This document shows positions 14,161 through 21,688 of a DNA stretch of 34,303 bases, piece by piece. The stretch lies in assembly GCA_964235765.1 (NCBI GenBank), contig CAXSDH010000038.1, forward strand, positions 1 to 34,303, read 5' to 3'. The position numbers were made by a program, and so were the translations under genes. Origin of the DNA: JAVVHH01 sp964235765. Its GTDB lineage: Bacteria > Pseudomonadota > Alphaproteobacteria > Acetobacterales > Acetobacteraceae. Under the pieces are notes generated by a model. The model did no database searches. It was not told where the DNA came from and was given only the letters and a program-made list of their open reading frames with translations. Position 1 is the first letter of the stretch. Every line of letters begins with the position of its first letter.

Positions 14161-15462
14161 CTACGAGCCCTTGGGCCGCCGGTCGATGACCCGGCGCGCT
14201 TTGCCCAAGCTTCGCTCGATCCCGCCGGCGGGCACCACCTCCACCTCGGCCGTTACCCCTATCCGATCCTTGACCGCCCGCGCCAAGTCCCCTCCGCTCA
14301 CGCCGAACGCCTCCGGGCGTGCCTCAACCCGCACCAGCATCGCATCCATGCGGCCCTGCCGGGTCAACTCGATCTGGTAGTGGCCGGAAAGCTCGGGGTT
14401 GGCCAGCACCAGCTCCTCGATCTGCGTCGGGAACACGTTCACCCCCCGCACGATCATCATGTCGTCGCTGCGGCCGGTCACCTTCTCCATCCGCCGCATG
14501 CTGCGCGCCGTGCCGGGCAACAGCCGGGTGAGGTCCCGGGTGCGGTAGCGGATGATCGGATTGGCCTGCTTGGTCAACGACGTGAACACCAGCTCGCCCC
14601 GCGCGCCATCCGGCAGCACCGCGCCGCTCTCCGGGTCCACCACCTCGGGATAGAAGTGGTCCTCCCAAACGTGCAGCCCATCCTTGGTCTCCACGCACTC
14701 GCAGGCGACCCCTGGCCCCATCACCTCGGAAAGGCCGTAGATATCCACCGCATGCATGCCGAACGCCTGCTCGATCTCGGCGCGCATGGCGTTGGTCCAG
14801 GGCTCCGCGCCGAAAATGCCGCACTTCAGGCTGGTGGCGCGCGGATCGAGCCCGGCGGCACGGAAGCCGTCGAGAATCGCCAACATGTAGCTCGGCGTCA
14901 CCATGATCAGGTCGGGCTCGAAATCCTGGATCAGCTGCACCTGCCGTTCGGTCTGTCCGCCGCCCATGGGGATCACCGCGCAGCCCAGCCGCTCCGCCCC
15001 GTAATGCGCACCCAGGCCGCCGGTGAACAAGCCGTAGCCGTAGGCCACATGGATACGCATGCCCGCCCGGCCGCCGCTGGCGCGAATGGATCGCGCCATC
15101 ACCTCAGCCCACACGTCCAGGTCGGCCTTCGTATACCCGACCACGGTCGGCTTGCCCGTCGTGCCGCTGCTGGCGTGGATGCGGGCGATCCGCTCGCGCG
15201 GCACCGCGAACATGCCGAACGGATACTGCGCCCGCAGGTCCGCCTTGGCCGTGAACGGAAATCGCTCCAGATCGGCCAGCTCGCGAAAGTCGGCGGGATG
15301 CACCCCGGCCGCGTCGAACGCCCGCCGGTAATGCGGCACATGCGCATAAGCGTGCCGCAGCGTCTCGGCCATCCGGGTGCGCTGCAAGGCCGCGATCTCG
15401 TCGCGCGACGCGGTCTCGATCGGATCCAGGTCACCCGGCCGCGGCGCAACATCAGGCAGCAT
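14161..15462 (-). CDS. paaK: Phenylacetate-CoA ligase
   Basis: Adenylate-forming enzyme that converts phenylacetate, ATP and CoA to phenylacetyl-CoA, the entry step of the aerobic paa pathway; cytoplasmic, 433 residues (usual about 435). Motifs: ATP-binding loop HASSGTTGKPTVVGY (about residues 97-111), the FGAEPWTNAMR block, the A5-like DIYGLSEVMGPGVACEC segment, RYRTRDLTRLLPG, and GRSDDMMIVRGVNVFPTQIE, which is characteristic of PaaK rather than other acyl-CoA ligases. A lysine near the C-terminus (SLGKARRVIDRR) fits the adenylation lysine. Start ATG 15462 gives an 11-base overlap with paaI; another ATG at 15474 is possible. It is the last gene of paaG-paaI-paaK and is followed by a strong hairpin. 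Confidence 0.96.
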   Translation of the reverse strand: MLPDVAPRPGDLDPIETASRDEIAALQRTRMAETLRHAYAHVPHYRRAFDAAGVHPADFRELADLERFPFTAKADLRAQYPFGMFAVPRERIARIHASSGTTGKPTVVGYTKADLDVWAEVMARSIRASGGRAGMRIHVAYGYGLFTGGLGAHYGAERLGCAVIPMGGGQTERQVQLIQDFEPDLIMVTPSYMLAILDGFRAAGLDPRATSLKCGIFGAEPWTNAMRAEIEQAFGMHAVDIYGLSEVMGPGVACECVETKDGLHVWEDHFYPEVVDPESGAVLPDGARGELVFTSLTKQANPIIRYRTRDLTRLLPGTARSMRRMEKVTGRSDDMMIVRGVNVFPTQIEELVLANPELSGHYQIELTRQGRMDAMLVRVEARPEAFGVSGGDLARAVKDRIGVTAEVEVVPAGGIERSLGKARRVIDRRPKGS

Positions 15463-15919
15463 GGCCCGCCCCATCTGTCGCGCCCACACCGTCTGTCGCG
15501 CCCGTCCCGATAACCGCGCCAGTGGTGCGGCAATGGCCGCGGAACTCCGCCACGATGGCGCCGCCACTGGTAACGCGCACGTCGTAGATGCCGCCCCGGC
15601 CCTCGCGCTGCCGCTCCTCCGCCACCGCCTCCAGGGTCTCCCCTTCCCGCGCGGGCCGCAGGAACGCGATGCTGCAATGGCTCGCGACCGAAACCATCCC
15701 CGTCGTGTTGCAGGCAAAGGCGAAGGCGCTGTCGGCCAGCGCAAAGATGAACCCGCCGTGACAGATGCCGTGCCCATTCAGCATGCGGGCCTGGACAGCC
15801 ATGGCCAAGCGGGCCGAGCCGGGCCCGACATGCAGCAGTCGCATCCCAAGCCCGCTGCTCGCCTGGTCCGCTGCCCACATCGCGTCGGCGCAGGCGGCGG
15901 CCAGGCTATCCGGCGTCAT
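15452..15919 (-). CDS. paaI: Phenylacetate-pathway hotdog-fold thioesterase
   Basis: Acyl-CoA thioesterase of the PaaI subfamily; in the paa pathway it is thought to release CoA from dead-end hydroxyphenylacetyl-CoA and similar intermediates. The 155 residues carry the subfamily signature NGHGICHGGFIFALADSAFA, with Asn, Gly and His at the active site and the conserved Asp on the hotdog helix. The end (GAVIGTGATDGVGATDGAG) contains a short internal duplication (GATDG twice) in a Gly/Ala-rich tail beyond the fold. The ATG at 15919 shares ATGA with the paaG stop, and its own 3' end overlaps paaK by 11 bases, so all three genes should be translated together. Confidence 0.93.
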   Translation of the reverse strand: MTPDSLAAACADAMWAADQASSGLGMRLLHVGPGSARLAMAVQARMLNGHGICHGGFIFALADSAFAFACNTTGMVSVASHCSIAFLRPAREGETLEAVAEERQREGRGGIYDVRVTSGGAIVAEFRGHCRTTGAVIGTGATDGVGATDGAGHAA

Positions 15920-16695
15920 GGAAGCCGCCCGTTGAACACGGCCGGGCGCTTCTCCAGGAACGCCCGCACGCCCTCCTGGAAATCCGCCGTGCCGCCAGCC
16001 TCGCGCTGCAAGTCCCGCTCCAGATCGAGCTGCTGATCCAGCGAATGACGCTCCGAGGCGTCCAGCGCCCGCTTGATCAGGCCCAGCGCATGGGTCGGCT
16101 GGGCGGCGAGGTGCGCGGCCATCCGCTCGGCCTCCGGCAGCAAGTCGTCGTCCCGCACCGCGCGCCAAATCATGCCCCACGCCTCCGCCTGCGCGGCGTC
16201 GACCGGCTCGCCCAGCATCGCCATGCCGCGCGCCCGGGCCGCCCCCGCCAGACGCGGCAGCACCCACGTGCCGCCCGCGTCCGGAACCAGGCCTATGCGG
16301 ATGAACGCCTGCAGGAACCGCGCGGACTGCCCCGCCAGCACGATGTCGCAGGCAAAGGCAAGGTTCGCCCCCGCGCCGGCAGCCACGCCGTGCACCGCGC
16401 ACACGACCGGCTTCGGCAAGGAGCGGAGCCGCCGGATCAACGGATTGAACCGGCGCTCGAGCGTCTCGCCGAGATCCTGCCCGGGATCGACCTCGGTCAA
16501 ATCCTGCCCGGCGCAAAACCCGCGCCCCGCGCCATGTAACAAAACCGCCCGGCACCCCGTATCCGACGCCGCCTCCTCCAGCGCGCCCATGATAGCCTCG
16601 TGCAGCGACACTGTCAGCGCGTTGAGCCGGTCCGGCCGGTTCAGGGTCAGCACATGCACGCCGCCGCGCCGCGCCACTTGCAGTTCATCGCCCAC
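15916..16695 (-). CDS. paaG: Crotonase-family enoyl-CoA hydratase/isomerase (PaaG)
   Basis: Crotonase-fold enzyme of 259 residues. In the paa pathway PaaG isomerises the ring-1,2-epoxide of phenylacetyl-CoA to the oxepin; the paralogue PaaF is a hydratase. Evidence: NRPDRLNALTVSLHEAI, the oxyanion segment GAGRGFCAGQDLTEV, KPVVCAVHGVAAGAGANLAF, and IGLVPDAGGTWVLPRL with the Asp position used by the isomerases. Start is a GTG at 16695 with AGGAGG 5 bases upstream. It leads the operon with paaI and paaK. The paaABCDE epoxidase and paaZ genes are not in the window. PaaG is preferred over a generic hydratase because of these neighbours and the AGQDL motif. Confidence 0.88.
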   Translation of the reverse strand: MGDELQVARRGGVHVLTLNRPDRLNALTVSLHEAIMGALEEAASDTGCRAVLLHGAGRGFCAGQDLTEVDPGQDLGETLERRFNPLIRRLRSLPKPVVCAVHGVAAGAGANLAFACDIVLAGQSARFLQAFIRIGLVPDAGGTWVLPRLAGAARARGMAMLGEPVDAAQAEAWGMIWRAVRDDDLLPEAERMAAHLAAQPTHALGLIKRALDASERHSLDQQLDLERDLQREAGGTADFQEGVRAFLEKRPAVFNGRLP

Positions 16696-16730
16696 AGCCG
16701 CCTCCTTTGACCCGGCAAACGCTGCGGCGA

Positions 16731-16915
16731 AGCCCCAAACTGTCAAGCCCCGAACTGTCGAGCCCCGAACNNNNNNNNNNNNNNNNNNNNNNNNNNNNNN
16801 NNNNNNNNNNNNNNNNNNNNNNNNNNNNNNNNNNNNNNNNNNNNNNNNNNNNNNNNNNNNNNNNNNNNNNAGCCCCGAACTGTCGAGCCCCGAACCGTTA
16901 AGCCAAAGTGTCAGG
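16731..16915. repeat. 15-bp tandem repeat array interrupted by a 100-N gap
   Basis: Unit AGCCCCGAACTGTCG. Copies start at 16731 (two mismatches), 16746 (perfect), 16761 (cut by the gap after 10 bases), 16871 (perfect), 16886 (three mismatches at its end) and possibly 16901 (degenerate, running into the topoisomerase stop codon). Bases 16746-16770 and 16871-16895 are identical. The gap 16771-16870 is exactly 100 N and so probably of unknown true size; the array may be longer than shown. It fills the space between the topoisomerase IB stop and the paaG promoter region (16696-16910). Nothing else is visible there. Confidence 0.85.
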
Positions 16916-18029
16916 CCGTCGCGGCCCCGCCCTCCGGATGCGCGATCACGTCGCCCAGCCGCCGGCTTAGGAACGCCGTCAGCGCCACCTCCTGCGCGGT
17001 AAGTCCCGGCGCATGCGAATCGAGCAATTCGTCGGCGCGCTGCTTCAGGCCCTCCGCCAGGCTGCCGTCCAGGTAGCCCTCGAAGATGGCCGGGTGGATA
17101 TAGCACTTCCGGCAGATCGCCGGCGTGTTGCCCAGGCGCTTGGCCACGCCCTCCACCGCCCGCACCACTTCCTTCTTGGCCGCGGCTTGGCTGTCGAACC
17201 GCTCCAGCTCCGCCAGCGCGGTCGCGGCCAAGTTCGTGGCCGCCCAGGTGCGGAAATCCTTCGCGGTGATCTCCTCGCCGCTGACGTCCCGCAAATACTC
17301 GTTCACGTCGTCCGAACCGATGCTGTGCTGCGTCCCGTCTTGGTCGAGGAACTGGAACAAATCCTGTCCGGGCAGGTCGCGGCACCGCTCCACGACCCGC
17401 GCGAGACGACGATCCTGCAGGTCGATGTGGTGCTCGACCCCGTGCTTGCCGCGAAAGTCGAACGTAAGATGGCTGCCTTTGATCCGCGCATGCCCGTCGC
17501 GCAACGTCGTCAGGCCGAAGCTGTTGTTCGTCTTCGCATACTCCTCGTTGCCGACCCGCATCATGGTCTTTTCGAGCAAGGCGACGATCGCGGCCAGCAC
17601 CTTGCGCTTCGGCAGCCCCGGCCGCTCGAGATCCTGCTTCACATGAGCCCTGATCGTCGGCAAGACCCGGCCGAATACGAGCATCTTGCCATACTTCGCC
17701 TCGTCCCGCACCACCCGCCAGCGCGGATGGTAGCGGTATTGCTTGCGGCCCCGCGCATCTCTGCCAACCGCCTGCAGGTGGCCGCGCGGGTCGCGGCAAA
17801 TCCAAACATCCGTGTAGGCCGGGGGTATGGCCAATTTGCGAATGCGGGTGACAACCGCCTCGTCGGTGATCAGGCTGCCGTCCACGTCGTGATAAGCGAA
17901 CCCCCCCTCGGCCTGCACCCGGGCGATACCCGGCTTCTTGTCCGAAACGTAACGCAACTTGGCGGCCCGCGCGGCCGCGGCGGGGTCGAGGACAGGCGCG
18001 GCAGAAGAGAGGGAATCGGCGTCGGGCAT
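16911..18029 (-). CDS. DNA topoisomerase IB (eukaryotic/poxvirus-like)
   Basis: Type IB enzyme that relaxes supercoils through a 3'-phosphotyrosyl nick. The 372 residues match bacterial TopIB. Visible parts: N-terminal domain with IPPAYTDVWICRDPRGHLQ and GRKQYRYHPRWR; catalytic domain with EKTMMRVGNEEYAKTNNSFG, LTTLRDGHARIKG, FRGKHGVEH, the catalytic Arg-x-x-x in KDFRTWAATNLAA, and the nucleophile Tyr310 in CRKCYIHPAIFEGYLDG. It starts at ATG 18029 and faces away from the GT/UGM fusion gene. Such enzymes are accessory, patchily distributed in bacteria, often chromosomal in alphaproteobacteria, and not essential. Its stop codon abuts the 15-bp repeat array. Confidence 0.95.
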   Translation of the reverse strand: MPDADSLSSAAPVLDPAAAARAAKLRYVSDKKPGIARVQAEGGFAYHDVDGSLITDEAVVTRIRKLAIPPAYTDVWICRDPRGHLQAVGRDARGRKQYRYHPRWRVVRDEAKYGKMLVFGRVLPTIRAHVKQDLERPGLPKRKVLAAIVALLEKTMMRVGNEEYAKTNNSFGLTTLRDGHARIKGSHLTFDFRGKHGVEHHIDLQDRRLARVVERCRDLPGQDLFQFLDQDGTQHSIGSDDVNEYLRDVSGEEITAKDFRTWAATNLAATALAELERFDSQAAAKKEVVRAVEGVAKRLGNTPAICRKCYIHPAIFEGYLDGSLAEGLKQRADELLDSHAPGLTAQEVALTAFLSRRLGDVIAHPEGGAATA

Positions 18030-18032
18030 GTC

Positions 18033-18100
18033 GCTGCAACACGGGCCGGTGCGGCGGGTTGCAGCACGGTCCCCGGCGCGACGCCATCTTTGTTCCGGAA
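18033..18100. promoter_or_regulatory. Divergent intergenic region with inverted repeats
   Basis: Perfect arms GCTGCAAC (18033-18040) and GTTGCAGC (18058-18065) with a 17-base spacer lie just before the topoisomerase start; an inner GCCG/CGGC pair (18045-18048, 18052-18055) could extend the fold. A separate 8-base palindrome TTCCGGAA occupies 18093-18100, upstream of the GT/UGM gene. These could be operators for the divergent pair. No clear -35/-10 set was found. Confidence 0.4.
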
Positions 18101-18149
18101 AACCCGATTGGCGAAGCAGCGTTCAGCATCTGCACTGAGAGGACCGACG

Positions 18150-20447
18150 ATGCCCGAACACGCTGTGGCGCCCGACAGCCACGTGCAGACCGACCTGATT
18201 TGCTTCTCGCATTTGCGGTGGGATTTCGTGTTCCAGCGGCCGCAGCACCTGCTCACGCGAGCGGCCCGGACCATGCGTGTCGTGTTCTGGGAGGAGCCCA
18301 TCTACACCGGCGATCCCACGCCGGGCCTGGAGCAGCGCCGCTCGCCCGAAGGTATCCTGGTGATCCAGCCCCGCCTGCCTTGGGGGGTGGACGAGGCTGT
18401 CGGCCTGGAGATGCAGCGCACCCTGCTCGACAAAATGATCGGCGACCTGCGCGTTCGCCGCCCCATCCTGTGGTATTATGCGCCGCAAGCCCTGGCCTTC
18501 TCGGGGCATGTGGGCGGCCACCCCACGATCTACGATTGCATGGACGAACTGTCCCTGTTCAAGGACGCCGATCCTGCGCTGCCCGCCTACGAACGCGACT
18601 TGATGCGGCGCGCCGCAGTGGTCTTCACCGGCGGGCACAGCCTGTACGAAGCAAAGCGGGCGCTGCATTCTGCTGTCCACGCCTTTCCAAGCGGCGTCGA
18701 TACCAAGCATTTCCTGCCGGCCCGCGGCACGCTTCGGGACCCTGCCGATCAGGCGGCCATCCCGCACCCTCGGATGGGATTCTTCGGCGTCATCGACGAG
18801 AGGCTCGATCGGGCCTTGCTGGCCCGGCTCGCAGCGCTGCGCCCCGGCACGCAGTTCGTGATGATCGGCCCGCTGGCGAAAATCTCCGATGACGAGTTGC
18901 CGCAAGCGCCAAACATCCATTATTTCGGTCCGAAATCGTACGACGAACTGCCCGCCTACATCGCGCACTGGGATGTGGCCCTGATGCCGTTCGCGATCAG
19001 CGAGGCCACCCGGTTCATCAGCCCGACCAAGATGCCCGAGTACCTCGCGGCCGGCCGCCCGGTGGTCTCCACCGCCGTCCCCGACGTCTCGCGCCAATAT
19101 GGCCAGACCGCCTTCGTGCAGATCGCCTCCACCGCCGAGGCCTTCGCGGCCGCGACGGACCGTGCGCTGGCCCTGCCGCCGTCTTGGGTGGCCGAGGCCG
19201 ACGCCATGCTTGCGGAAATGTCCTGGGATCGTATTTGGTCCCGCATGCTGGCGCTGCTGACCGAAGCCCGGCCGGCGCCGCTCCGGAGTCATCGGACCCC
19301 CGCAGTGCGGGCGCATTACGACCACTTGATCGTAGGCGCCGGCTTCGCGGGCTCCGTGCTCGCCGAACGCCTCGCGGCCGGCTCCGGCCGGCGCGTCCTG
19401 GTGGTGGACCGTCGGCCCCACATCGGCGGCAACGCCTACGACCGGGAAGATGCGGCGGGCATCCTGGTCCACCCTTACGGGCCGCACATCTTCCACACAA
19501 ACGCGCCTTCGGTGCTGGAATATCTCTCCCGCTTCACGGCCTGGCGACGCTACGAACACCGGGTTCTCGCCGAGGTGGGCGGGGCGCGGCTGCCCATGCC
19601 GATCAACCGAACGACCGTGAACCGCTTCTTCGGCCTGAACCTGTCGATCGACGAGGTGGAAGGCTTCCTGCGCAGCAAGGCGGAACCGCCCGCCCTCGTG
19701 CGCACCGCCGCCGACGTGGTGCTGGGCACTGTGGGCCGCGAGTTGTACGAGGCATTCTTCCGAGGCTACACGCGCAAACAATGGGGTCTCGACCCGAGTG
19801 ACCTCGACAAGTCCGTTACCGCGCGCGTGCCCACCCGTACCAACGACGACGATCGCTACTTCACGGACCGGTTTCAGTGCATGCCGCTGCACGGCTACAC
19901 CAGGATGTTCGAAGCCATGCTGGACCATCCGAACATCACTGTGGCCACCAGTACCGAATACCGTGACGTGGATCCGAGTGCCTATAGCCATTTGGTGTTC
20001 TCCGGCCCGGTCGACGAGTTCTTCGACCACCGTTACGGCAAGCTGCCGTATCGCAGTCTCGAGTTCCGCCACGAGACGCACGCGCGGGAGCGGTTCCAGG
20101 ACGTCGGCGTCGTGAACTATCCGGACGGCACGGTCCCGTACACGCGCATCACCGAATTCAAGCATTTGACCGGGCAGGCGCATCGCCAGACCAGCATCTG
20201 TTACGAGTATCCGTCGGCGGAGGGCGATCCGTATTACCCGGTGCCGCGCCCGGAAAACGCCGCCTTGTATCAAAAATACAAGACTCTGGCCGACGCCACG
20301 CCGAAGGTGTCCTTCGTGGGCCGTCTGGCCACCTACCGATATTACAATATGGACCAGGTCGTCGGTCAGGCGCTCGCGACCTATGAGCGGCTCGCCGGAA
20401 AGCGGTCGGGCCAGGATGCAGCGGTGGCAATGGCTGCGGCCGACTAG
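18150..20447 (+). CDS. Glycosyltransferase fused to UDP-galactopyranose mutase
   Basis: A 765-residue two-enzyme fusion. Residues 1 to about 385 form a GT-B glycosyltransferase (LICFSHLRWDFVFQRPQHLL, IYDCMDELSLFKD, PSGVDTKHF, MGFFGVIDERLD, and FISPTKMPEYLAAGRPVVST near the donor site). From about 388 to the end lies UDP-galactopyranose mutase (Glf): FAD-binding YDHLIVGAGFAGSVLAERLA, then RPHIGGNAYD, GPHIFHTNAPSVLEYL, GYTRKQWGLDPSDLDKSV, the VNYPDGTVPYTRITEFKHLT block, and the closing GRLATYRYYNMDQVVGQAL. Glf makes UDP-galactofuranose; a linked transferase could use it at once, though the transferase's own donor is not proven. Start ATG 18150 has GAGAGGA 6 bases upstream; the frame is open further upstream, but only as a shadow of the topoisomerase gene. 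The glycosidase gene follows after 9 bases. Confidence 0.93.
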   Translation: MPEHAVAPDSHVQTDLICFSHLRWDFVFQRPQHLLTRAARTMRVVFWEEPIYTGDPTPGLEQRRSPEGILVIQPRLPWGVDEAVGLEMQRTLLDKMIGDLRVRRPILWYYAPQALAFSGHVGGHPTIYDCMDELSLFKDADPALPAYERDLMRRAAVVFTGGHSLYEAKRALHSAVHAFPSGVDTKHFLPARGTLRDPADQAAIPHPRMGFFGVIDERLDRALLARLAALRPGTQFVMIGPLAKISDDELPQAPNIHYFGPKSYDELPAYIAHWDVALMPFAISEATRFISPTKMPEYLAAGRPVVSTAVPDVSRQYGQTAFVQIASTAEAFAAATDRALALPPSWVAEADAMLAEMSWDRIWSRMLALLTEARPAPLRSHRTPAVRAHYDHLIVGAGFAGSVLAERLAAGSGRRVLVVDRRPHIGGNAYDREDAAGILVHPYGPHIFHTNAPSVLEYLSRFTAWRRYEHRVLAEVGGARLPMPINRTTVNRFFGLNLSIDEVEGFLRSKAEPPALVRTAADVVLGTVGRELYEAFFRGYTRKQWGLDPSDLDKSVTARVPTRTNDDDRYFTDRFQCMPLHGYTRMFEAMLDHPNITVATSTEYRDVDPSAYSHLVFSGPVDEFFDHRYGKLPYRSLEFRHETHARERFQDVGVVNYPDGTVPYTRITEFKHLTGQAHRQTSICYEYPSAEGDPYYPVPRPENAALYQKYKTLADATPKVSFVGRLATYRYYNMDQVVGQALATYERLAGKRSGQDAAVAMAAAD

Positions 20448-20456
20448 GATTACGTG

Positions 20457-21596
20457 ATGTTTCGCAGCTTTCTTCAGGGTGGGTTCGAAGGATCGACCCA
20501 CCGGCGGACGGACGGCCGGCAACTGGACATCATTGCAGGCAGCCGGCACGACATCTACGCCGAGACCGACTACCGGATACTTCACGCTGCCGGCCTGCGA
20601 ACCGTTCGTGATGCGCTGCGCTGGCACCTGATCGAAAGCAGTCCCGGGCACTACGACTGGAGCAGCTTCCTGCCCATGCTGCGATCGGCCGGGGCCGCGG
20701 GCGTCCAGGTGGTCTGGGATCTCTGTCACTATGGCTTGCCACACGACATCGATATCTGGTCGGCCGCTTTCGTGGACCGCTTCGCCGCCTTCGCTGCCTC
20801 GGCGGCGAGGGTAGTCCGGGCCGAATCGGACCAGGTCCCGGCTTGGTGCGTGATCAACGAAGTGTCGTTCTGGAGCTGGGGCGGCGGCGACTGCGGCATG
20901 CTGTTCCCGAACACGCTCGATCGCGGCGCCGAGCTGAAACGCCAACTCGTCCGCGCCACCATCGCCGCCACCGAAGCGGTGCGGGGCGTGGATAACCGCG
21001 CGCGCTTCATCCAGGCCGAGCCGCTGATCAACATCGCTCCCGACCTTTACCGCCCGGAGGACCGCGAGCCGGCCGAGGCTTACCGGCTGGCGCAGTTCCA
21101 GGCGTGGGACATGCTCAGCGGAGCAATCGACCCGGAGTTGGGCGGCCGTCCGGACTATCTCGACATCATCGGGATCAACTTCTACTGGGACAACCAATGG
21201 TTGCACAACAAGTACACCATTGGTTTGGGGCACCGGCAATTCCGCCCGTTCCACATGATGCTTGCTGAAGTGCATGACCGATATCGCAGGCCGATGATCG
21301 TCTCTGAAACGGGCGTCGAAGGCGATAATGGCCCGGGCTGGCTGCGGTATGTGGGTGGCGAGGTCCGCGCCGCGCTTCGTCTCGGACTGCCGATCGAGGG
21401 GCTGTGCCTGTACCCAGTGATGGATTATCCGGGCTGGGAAGATGCGCGGCACTGCCCATGTGGGCTGATCCGGCTTGATGACGCGTATCGGGAACGCCGG
21501 GTCGATCCCGAACTGATGTTGGCGTTGCGCGACGAGGCTGGGCTGTTGCAGGCGCAACTTTCCGGGCGCAGCACCATGGCACTGGCGGCCGACTAG
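20457..21596 (+). CDS. Clan GH-A (TIM-barrel) glycoside hydrolase, GH1/GH5-like
   Basis: Predicted retaining glycosidase of 379 residues with no signal peptide, so cytoplasmic by appearance. The acid/base is Glu135 in the WCVINEVSFW segment (the clan's Asn-Glu pair after strand 4), and the nucleophile is Glu284 in IVSETGVEGDNG (strand 7). DALRWHLIESSPGHYDWSSF near residue 50 is the GH1-like strand-2 motif, and the segment IIGINFYWDNQWL fits strand 6. It is shorter than typical GH1 beta-glucosidases (about 450). The gene directly follows the GT/UGM fusion with a possible AGGA site; either GTG 20454 or ATG 20457 may start it. The pairing suggests work on a galactofuranose-containing glycan or a lipid-linked intermediate, which is inference. 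Confidence 0.78.
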   Translation: MFRSFLQGGFEGSTHRRTDGRQLDIIAGSRHDIYAETDYRILHAAGLRTVRDALRWHLIESSPGHYDWSSFLPMLRSAGAAGVQVVWDLCHYGLPHDIDIWSAAFVDRFAAFAASAARVVRAESDQVPAWCVINEVSFWSWGGGDCGMLFPNTLDRGAELKRQLVRATIAATEAVRGVDNRARFIQAEPLINIAPDLYRPEDREPAEAYRLAQFQAWDMLSGAIDPELGGRPDYLDIIGINFYWDNQWLHNKYTIGLGHRQFRPFHMMLAEVHDRYRRPMIVSETGVEGDNGPGWLRYVGGEVRAALRLGLPIEGLCLYPVMDYPGWEDARHCPCGLIRLDDAYRERRVDPELMLALRDEAGLLQAQLSGRSTMALAAD

Positions 21597-21647
21597 GGCA
21601 GGGTTCCGGCCACGCGCGCGCGCATCCGACGAGCCGGAGCGCTTGCT

Positions 21648-21675
21648 CGAGGCGATACAAAAGTTCGTCGCCTCG
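21648..21675. terminator. Bidirectional stem-loop between convergent genes
   Basis: Perfect 8-base arms CGAGGCGA (21648-21655) and TCGCCTCG (21668-21675) with a 12-base loop lie between the glycosidase stop (21596) and the stop of the RTX-like protein (21689). The position suits a shared terminator. No U-tract flanks either side. Confidence 0.5.
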
Positions 21676-21688
21676 CCTGCGTAGAGGG

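Noticed and set aside
15916..18135. A 739-residue minus-strand frame running across gap 2
   Set aside because: It joins an antisense-like frame of the topoisomerase gene to paaG through N bases and the repeat array; paaG has its own GTG with AGGAGG.
17013..20447. A 1144-residue open frame covering the topoisomerase region and the GT/UGM gene
   Set aside because: The first 379 residues are the antisense shadow of topoisomerase IB; the ribosome-binding site and domain start place the gene at 18150.
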